DNA from: an uncultured Clostridia bacterium
GTDB taxonomy: Bacteria; Bacillota; Clostridia; Oscillospirales; Oscillospiraceae
Direction: 5' to 3'
DNA: 5,543 bases
Assembly: GCA_945635805.1 (NCBI GenBank)
Contig: CALZCW010000058.1
Coordinates: 1 to 5,543 of the forward strand
Each line of letters begins with the position of its first letter. The stretch's first letter is position 1. A program made the translations under genes and the position numbers. This document shows, piece after piece, positions 1-5,543 of the stretch. The notes under the pieces are model-generated. The model searched no databases. It was not told the origin of the DNA and was given only the letters and a program-made list of their open reading frames with translations.

Positions 1-1
1 T

Positions 2-526
2 CTGGGAAATGTCGACGGAAACACCTATACCAACGAGACGCTGGGGCTACGCTGCGAGCTGGGCGACAACTGGTATGTCTATAGTGAGGCCGAACTGGCA
101 TCCCTGATGGGCGTTGTTGCGGACTCTCTCTCCGACAGCATCATCGGCGACGCCATAGATAACAACCAGAGTGTTACTGTGTTCTTCGCTATGGACACGA
201 CGACCTACGGCAACATCAACATCACGATCTCGAAAGACAGTATGTCAGCTCTGGGCGAGGAAAACTTTGTCGCTCTGATGGTGCCTCAGCTGAAGCCGCT
301 GCTGGAGCAGAGCGGTTTTGAGAACGTGACCTGCACCGAGGCGGAATTTGAGTTTGCCGGACAGACCCACACGGGTATCGACATTACCGCTACCGTGCAG
401 GGCATGACGGTATATGAACGTCAGGTGTATCTGATGGCCGATTCCTGTATGTATGTGGTGACCGCCACTGCCTATGAGGAAAACGGCGCCCAGGCCATGC
501 TGGACACCTTCACCGCGCTGAATTAA
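2..526 (+). CDS. C-terminal part of an unrecognised, probably exported protein (5' end outside window)
   Basis: The frame is open from position 2 to a TAA at 524-526, giving about 174 residues. Codons upstream of the first in-window Met (107) read as sensible protein in the same frame, including the stretch GNTYTNETLGLRCELGDNWY, so the true start lies off the left edge. There is no membrane segment in the visible part. It is acidic, rich in Thr, Asn and Gly, and alternates short beta-like segments with one or two helices; a pattern of Gly/Asn-Tyr-Thr-Asn, then Trp-Tyr, then a helix near SEAELASLMG recalls secreted or lipoprotein-anchored hypothetical proteins of Clostridia. That resemblance is from memory, and export is an inference because the N-terminus is not visible. 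Two cysteines occur near the C-terminal half plus one near the left edge. No catalytic motif is recognised and no function is assigned. A strong hairpin follows the stop directly, so this is the last gene of its transcript. The reading frame is confident, the role unknown. Confidence 0.85.
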   Translation: MGNVDGNTYTNETLGLRCELGDNWYVYSEAELASLMGVVADSLSDSIIGDAIDNNQSVTVFFAMDTTTYGNINITISKDSMSALGEENFVALMVPQLKPLLEQSGFENVTCTEAEFEFAGQTHTGIDITATVQGMTVYERQVYLMADSCMYVVTATAYEENGAQAMLDTFTALN

Positions 527-532
527 AAGTCG

Positions 533-579
533 ATAACGAAAGACCCGTGGGACTGGCCCTGCGGGTCTTTTTTCGTTAT
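533..579 (+). terminator. Rho-independent terminator between convergent genes
   Basis: The arm AGACCCG (541-547) pairs with CGGGTCT (562-568), followed by a run of six T (568-573), which is a typical intrinsic terminator for the plus-strand gene ending at 526. An outer arm ATAACG (533-538) also pairs with CGTTAT (574-579), so the whole segment can fold as a longer hairpin with a few extra T in one side. On the minus strand the same hairpin follows the kinase coding region, but only three T come right after the stem, so termination in that direction is probably weaker. The kinase stop codon (576-578) lies inside the outer arm. Confidence 0.85.
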
Positions 580-2609
580 TTTGCGATAGGGAAGGTGACC
601 GTGGCCTTGAACAGATCGCCGTCGATGTCCAGCAGGAAGCTGCCGCCCTGCAGCTCCGTCAGGCTCTTGGCGATGGACAGGCCCAGGCCGCTGCCCTCGG
701 TGTTGCGGGACGCGTCACCCCGGGTGAAGCGCTCCATCAATTCATCCGGCGGCAGATTCAGCGGCTCGGCGGAAACATTCTTGAAGGTCACGCTGACGGC
801 CTCCTCATCGGCGCGGAAGGAGAGATAGACCCGGGTCTGGGGCTGGGCGTATTTGCAGATGTTGCCCAGCAGATTGTCAAAGACCCGCCACATGAGCCTG
901 CCGTCGGCCAGGACGGGAGGCGCGTTTTTCGGCACGGTCAGCACCGACTCCAGAGAACGGCTGCGCAGCCGCTCCTCGTATTCTCCCGCCGCCTGGGACA
1001 GAAGCAGGGACAGGTCCGTCGGCTCGGCGTTGACAGTGATATTGCCCGTAGAGGCCTTGGAGGCCTCCACCAGATCCTCCGTCAGCTTTTTCAGCCGCGC
1101 GGACTGGCGGTCCAGGACCTCCAGATACTGCGCCGCGTGCTCCGAGTCCAGGCCCTCCTTTTTCAGCAGGTCCACATAGTTGATGATGGAGGTCAGCGGC
1201 GTTTTGATGTCGTGGGAGACATTGGTGATCAGCTCCGCTTTCATTCGCTCACTGCGCATCTGGCGCTCTACGGCGCTCTGCATGCCGTCGCGGATGCTGT
1301 TGAGCCGCTCTCCATGCTCCTTCAGAGTGGGAAGCATATAATCCACGTTGACTGTGTAGCCGAGGTCGCCGCTGCTCAGCTCCCGGGCGACCTTTTGCAG
1401 CCGCCGCAGACCAATGACCGCCCAGATCAGCAGCGGGGTAAAGATCAGCTTTTCCATGATCCACATGGGAGCGTAGTTGCTGAAAAACGGAATCTCGATC
1501 AGGCTCAGGATCAACCATGTAAGGCCTGCTTTCCAGTATAGAGGGAAGTTTTTCCATGCCGCGCAGCACAGGCGGCCCAGCTTTTTTGCTACCTTCCACA
1601 GCAGGTGCAGTACGAAATAAACTACCGTGTTTTTCCACCAATGTCCGACCTTTACCCGGCGGACAAAGGAGGAAACCGCGCAAAGCGCCGTAAGATATGC
1701 AAGCACATAGGCGACCGCGCCGAAGACGATCTTCATCTGCCAGAGCAGCCGTTCGCCGTCAAAGATGAAATAGTCGACCAGCCATGCAAGAAAGACGTCA
1801 GCAAGGATGAAGATGCCGAGAAGCAGCTCCAGCGGGATCCGGTCCATCCACGACTGCCGGATGCCCTCCATGCCGGCCCTATGGCCTGCGCTGCAGCACA
1901 GGAAAATGGTCAGCAGCACCGTCAGCACCAGCCCCACGGCAAAGAAGACAAAGAGCCAGTTTCGCAGCGGCAGCAGCCGGTCGACCCATTGCAGAGTCAT
2001 GCTGATGGCAGTGTCTGTGTCAGATGTTTCAACAATGGAACTGGTGATCGTACAGATTTTGCTGACCCACTTCCCGTAGGTTACCGTGGCGTAGCCGCTT
2101 AGATTTTCGTTGCCGGTGAAATCAGTGCTTATAATGTCGTAGCTCAGCGACAACCGTTCCAGATATTGGTTAAAATCATCTTCGTTTTGGAAATAATAGG
2201 TACTCGTTTCCTCCCGGCACCACATGATCTCCATGTCCCGCGTGTGCTGATACCGGACGGTACCGCCTCCGGCGCTCTGATAGATGACACTGCCGTTTTC
2301 AGCAGTGACGGTGCAGCGAAAACCGGTACTCTCCGCCGACAGCAGGTCCTCATAGATGGGCCTGCTCTCAGATTCATACGCCTGACCTCCGCACTCTGTA
2401 ATGTTCAGATAATCATTCACATAGGCTTCATTCCGGTACAGGAAGCTCTCACAGACGTCGTCGCGGAGGCGTTCGCCGCCGTCGACGTAGACATCCTCGC
2501 TGTAAAACACCGCGATCCCGATCAACGAGATCACCGTGACCAGCAGAAACACCGGCAGCAGCAGCGCTGCCACCAGCTTGGCCCAGAATTTGCTGCATAA
2601 TTTCTTCAT
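576..2609 (-). CDS. Sensor histidine kinase, multi-membrane-span, VanS-like catalytic core
   Basis: This 677-residue membrane kinase should autophosphorylate on His and pass the phosphate to the regulator encoded just upstream. Visible layout: membrane span at about 10-36; an extracytoplasmic region at about 37-213 with five Cys (53, 73, 99, 131, 186); then hydrophobic spans near 216-239, 259-281, 289-314, 357-377 and 383-400, with a weaker one near 328-338. A degenerate HAMP-like linker follows (about 400-445). The phosphoacceptor is His466 in SHDIKTPLTS, the N box is near 578-588 (DNLLGNICKYA), the F-box-like part is near 623-632 (ELMERFTRGD), and the G2 box is 639-644 (GSGLGL). A textbook DxGxG G1 box is not seen; the equivalent stretch reads FKNVSAEPLNL, as I recall for many clostridial relatives. 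The Met at 2609 is chosen because it gives an ATGA overlap with the regulator gene and has GGAGAG nine bases upstream; a Met at 2660 in the same frame would overlap the regulator by 55 bases. The signal sensed is unknown. VanS is only the closest familiar comparison; no vancomycin genes are present. Confidence 0.95.
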   Translation of the reverse strand: MKKLCSKFWAKLVAALLLPVFLLVTVISLIGIAVFYSEDVYVDGGERLRDDVCESFLYRNEAYVNDYLNITECGGQAYESESRPIYEDLLSAESTGFRCTVTAENGSVIYQSAGGGTVRYQHTRDMEIMWCREETSTYYFQNEDDFNQYLERLSLSYDIISTDFTGNENLSGYATVTYGKWVSKICTITSSIVETSDTDTAISMTLQWVDRLLPLRNWLFVFFAVGLVLTVLLTIFLCCSAGHRAGMEGIRQSWMDRIPLELLLGIFILADVFLAWLVDYFIFDGERLLWQMKIVFGAVAYVLAYLTALCAVSSFVRRVKVGHWWKNTVVYFVLHLLWKVAKKLGRLCCAAWKNFPLYWKAGLTWLILSLIEIPFFSNYAPMWIMEKLIFTPLLIWAVIGLRRLQKVARELSSGDLGYTVNVDYMLPTLKEHGERLNSIRDGMQSAVERQMRSERMKAELITNVSHDIKTPLTSIINYVDLLKKEGLDSEHAAQYLEVLDRQSARLKKLTEDLVEASKASTGNITVNAEPTDLSLLLSQAAGEYEERLRSRSLESVLTVPKNAPPVLADGRLMWRVFDNLLGNICKYAQPQTRVYLSFRADEEAVSVTFKNVSAEPLNLPPDELMERFTRGDASRNTEGSGLGLSIAKSLTELQGGSFLLDIDGDLFKATVTFPIAK

Positions 2610-3301
2610 CGGTTCTCGCTCTCCATTTTGTACCCCCGGCCCCATACGACCTTGAGCCAACGGGGCTCGGCAGGGTTGATCTCCAGCTTTTCCCGCAGAT
2701 GGCGGACATGGACGGCGATCGCTTTTTCCGCGCCGTAAGGCTCCTCCTGCCAGATACGGCGGTAGATCTCCTTGGGGGAGAAGACCGTTCCTGCATTTTG
2801 CATCAGCAGCTTGAGAATGTCATATTCCCGGGGCGTCAGGTCCACTTTTTCGCCCTCCAGGGTGACGCTTTTGGCCTCGTCGTCCAGACAGATGCCGCCG
2901 ATCTGCACCTGGGCGGGCTTGACGGTGCCGCCGCCCAGACGCAGATACCGCCGGAGCTGGGAGCGCACCCGCGCCAGAAGCTCCACGGGGTTAAAGGGCT
3001 TGGTCACATAGTCGTCAGCGCCCACGTTGAGGCCGATGACCTTGTCCGTGTCCTCGGATTTCGCCGTCAGCAGAATGACGGGCAGATTGTAGCTTTCCCG
3101 CAGGATGGTCAGCACGCTGAGACCGTCCATAGCGGGCATCATAATATCCAGCAGCACCAGATGGACTTCCTCGTGGGACAAAATCGCCAGAGCCTCCCGG
3201 CCGTTGTAGGCCTCCAAAACCCGGTAGCCCTCGGCGTTGAGATAGATTTGCAGTGCGGAGACAATGTCCCGCTCGTCGTCACAGACCAGAATCGTTTGCA
3301 T
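2606..3301 (-). CDS. OmpR/VanR-family DNA-binding response regulator
   Basis: This 231-residue protein has the usual length and two-domain layout of OmpR-family regulators. The N-terminal receiver (about 1-118) shows the acidic pair Asp8-Asp9, the phosphoacceptor Asp52 in LLDIMMP, the switch Thr79 and the conserved Lys101 in TKPF. A short linker with QLRRYLRL leads to a C-terminal winged-helix domain (about 133-228) with DLTPREYDILKLL, the recognition-helix region AIAVHVRHLREKLE and the wing LKVVWGRGYKME. The QLRRY linker, VHVRHLREK and VWGRGYK are reminiscent of VanR-type regulators, but this does not show a role in glycopeptide resistance. All phosphotransfer residues are present, so it should be a normal phosphorylation-controlled transcription factor in the cytoplasm. 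The ATG at 3301 is chosen because the receiver fold begins immediately and AGGGGG lies seven bases upstream; an in-frame ATG at 3358 would start within the likely promoter. It is the first gene of the operon and overlaps the kinase gene by four bases. TTAAGA repeats upstream suggest self-regulation. Confidence 0.96.
   Translation of the reverse strand: MQTILVCDDERDIVSALQIYLNAEGYRVLEAYNGREALAILSHEEVHLVLLDIMMPAMDGLSVLTILRESYNLPVILLTAKSEDTDKVIGLNVGADDYVTKPFNPVELLARVRSQLRRYLRLGGGTVKPAQVQIGGICLDDEAKSVTLEGEKVDLTPREYDILKLLMQNAGTVFSPKEIYRRIWQEEPYGAEKAIAVHVRHLREKLEINPAEPRWLKVVWGRGYKMESENR
2619..2624 (-). promoter_or_regulatory. Ribosome binding site deciding the kinase start
   Basis: On the minus strand GGAGAG lies nine bases before the ATG at 2609-2607. 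It sits inside the last codons of the regulator gene, whose TGA (2608-2606) overlaps the ATG. This favours translational coupling and the start at 2609 rather than 2660. Confidence 0.75.
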
Positions 3302-3308
3302 CAAAGGT

Positions 3309-3314
3309 CCCCCT
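3309..3314 (-). promoter_or_regulatory. Ribosome binding site of the response regulator gene
   Basis: On the minus strand AGGGGG, within the purine-rich stretch AAAGAGAGGGGGA, lies seven bases before the ATG at 3301-3299. It supports the start giving MQTILVCDDE rather than the longer in-frame ORF from 3358. Confidence 0.8.
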
Positions 3315-3329
3315 CTCTTTCTTGATTTC

Positions 3330-3358
3330 AGTATAGCGCCGAAAGTCTTAAGATACAA
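3330..3358 (-). promoter_or_regulatory. Predicted sigma-A promoter of the two-component operon
   Basis: Read on the minus strand, a -10 box TATACT (3335-3330, five of six consensus bases) is preceded by exactly 17 bases and a poor -35 box TTGTAT (3358-3353, only TTG matching). Transcription would start near the A at 3323, about 21 bases before the regulator ATG. A good -10 with a weak -35 is typical of promoters that need an activator, which fits the TTAAGA repeats just upstream. It is predicted by eye from spacing and consensus. Confidence 0.65.
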
Positions 3359-3387
3359 TACCGTGCCTGTTTAAGATTTATTTAAGA
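3348..3387 (-). repeat. Three TTAAGA repeats upstream of the operon, candidate operator
   Basis: On the plus strand TTAAGA occurs at 3348-3353, 3371-3376 and 3382-3387 (minus strand TCTTAA). The two distal copies are both TTTAAGA and start 11 bases apart, one helical turn, while the proximal copy is 23 bases from the middle one and touches the -35 box. The tandem pair is centred near -55 relative to the predicted start site. Tandem direct repeats with an 11-base period just upstream of -35 are the usual binding geometry of OmpR/PhoB-family regulators, so binding by the product of the adjacent gene is inferred. The stretch is AT-rich, so chance cannot be excluded. Confidence 0.5.
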
Positions 3388-3421
3388 AAAAAACCGGGAG
3401 AGTACCGAAATACTCTCCCGG
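3387..3421 (-). terminator. Rho-independent terminator of glnN
   Basis: A perfect 11-base-pair stem is formed by CCGGGAGAGTA (3394-3404) and TACTCTCCCGG (3411-3421) around a six-base loop. On the minus strand it is followed by seven T (3393-3387). It begins 17 bases after the glnN stop codon. There is no T-run in the plus direction, so it acts one way, insulating the downstream two-component operon from glnN transcription. Its T-tract abuts the most distal TTAAGA repeat. Confidence 0.95.
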
Positions 3422-3438
3422 GTATATGTATTGTGGAA

Positions 3439-5543
<2,105 letters not shown>

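Noticed and set aside
1605..2102. 165-codon plus-strand frame opposite the kinase membrane region
   Set aside because: It is antisense to well-formed membrane spans, has no good ribosome binding site that I can see, and its composition (Gln, Asp, His, Pro rich) is typical of a shadow frame.
2610..2660. 17-residue N-terminal extension of the kinase from the Met at 2660
   Set aside because: It would overlap the regulator gene by 55 bases; the Met at 2609 gives the common ATGA overlap, has GGAGAG upstream and directly precedes a Lys-rich start to the first membrane span.
576..3301. A vancomycin resistance (van) locus
   Set aside because: Only VanR/VanS-like features are seen; no ligase, dehydrogenase or dipeptidase gene is present, and these motifs are common to many clostridial two-component systems.
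2699..3325. 208-codon open frame on the plus strand opposite the response regulator
   Set aside because: It is antisense to a regulator with all conserved residues intact, its translation is low in complexity (rich in His, Gln, Val) with no motif, and GC-rich coding DNA commonly leaves such shadow frames.
3302..3358. N-terminal extension of the response regulator from the in-frame ATG at 3358
   Set aside because: The receiver domain begins at the Met at 3301, which has a strong AGGGGG site at the right distance, and the extension would overlap the predicted -10 and -35 boxes.
3302..3438. A riboswitch or small RNA in the spacer between the regulator and glnN
   Set aside because: The only stable fold is the glnN terminator, and the predicted 5' leader of the operon is about 21 bases, too short for a riboswitch.

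Overview
The window reads as chromosomal DNA of a moderately GC-rich Clostridia species, most like the gut Oscillospiraceae (Oscillibacter/Flavonifractor-type). This rests on a type III glutamine synthetase, a Firmicutes-type VanR/VanS-like two-component pair, strong purine-rich ribosome binding sites, and a frequent preference for G or C at third codon positions. The taxonomic placement is an inference from protein character; no rRNA or other marker is present.

Layout: (1) positions 2-526, plus strand, hold the C-terminal part of an unrecognised protein, probably exported, whose start lies off the left edge. (2) A strong hairpin with a T-run at 533-579 ends this gene; its outer arm contains the stop codon of the convergent histidine kinase gene. 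(3) Positions 576-3301, minus strand, are a two-gene operon read right to left: an OmpR/VanR-type response regulator, then a multi-membrane-span sensor histidine kinase. The genes overlap by 4 bases (ATGA). (4) The spacer at 3302-3438 holds a sigma-A-like promoter for the operon, three TTAAGA repeats around and upstream of it (a candidate operator), and the terminator of the next gene. (5) Positions 3439-5543, minus strand, carry a nearly complete glnN (glutamine synthetase III). Its most likely start codon straddles the right edge, with only its last two bases inside.

Functionally, the kinase should sense an unknown signal through a roughly 175-residue extracytoplasmic region and/or its later membrane spans, then phosphorylate the regulator at Asp52. 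The regulator probably also controls its own operon through the TTAAGA repeats. No target gene such as a transporter or cell-wall enzyme sits beside the pair, so the regulon cannot be read from this window. glnN converts glutamate and ammonium to glutamine and is separated from the two-component operon by its own terminator, so the two are likely independent units.

I see no mobile element, CRISPR array, RNA gene or clearly novel system. The part most worth a second look is the repeat-bearing promoter region of the two-component operon.
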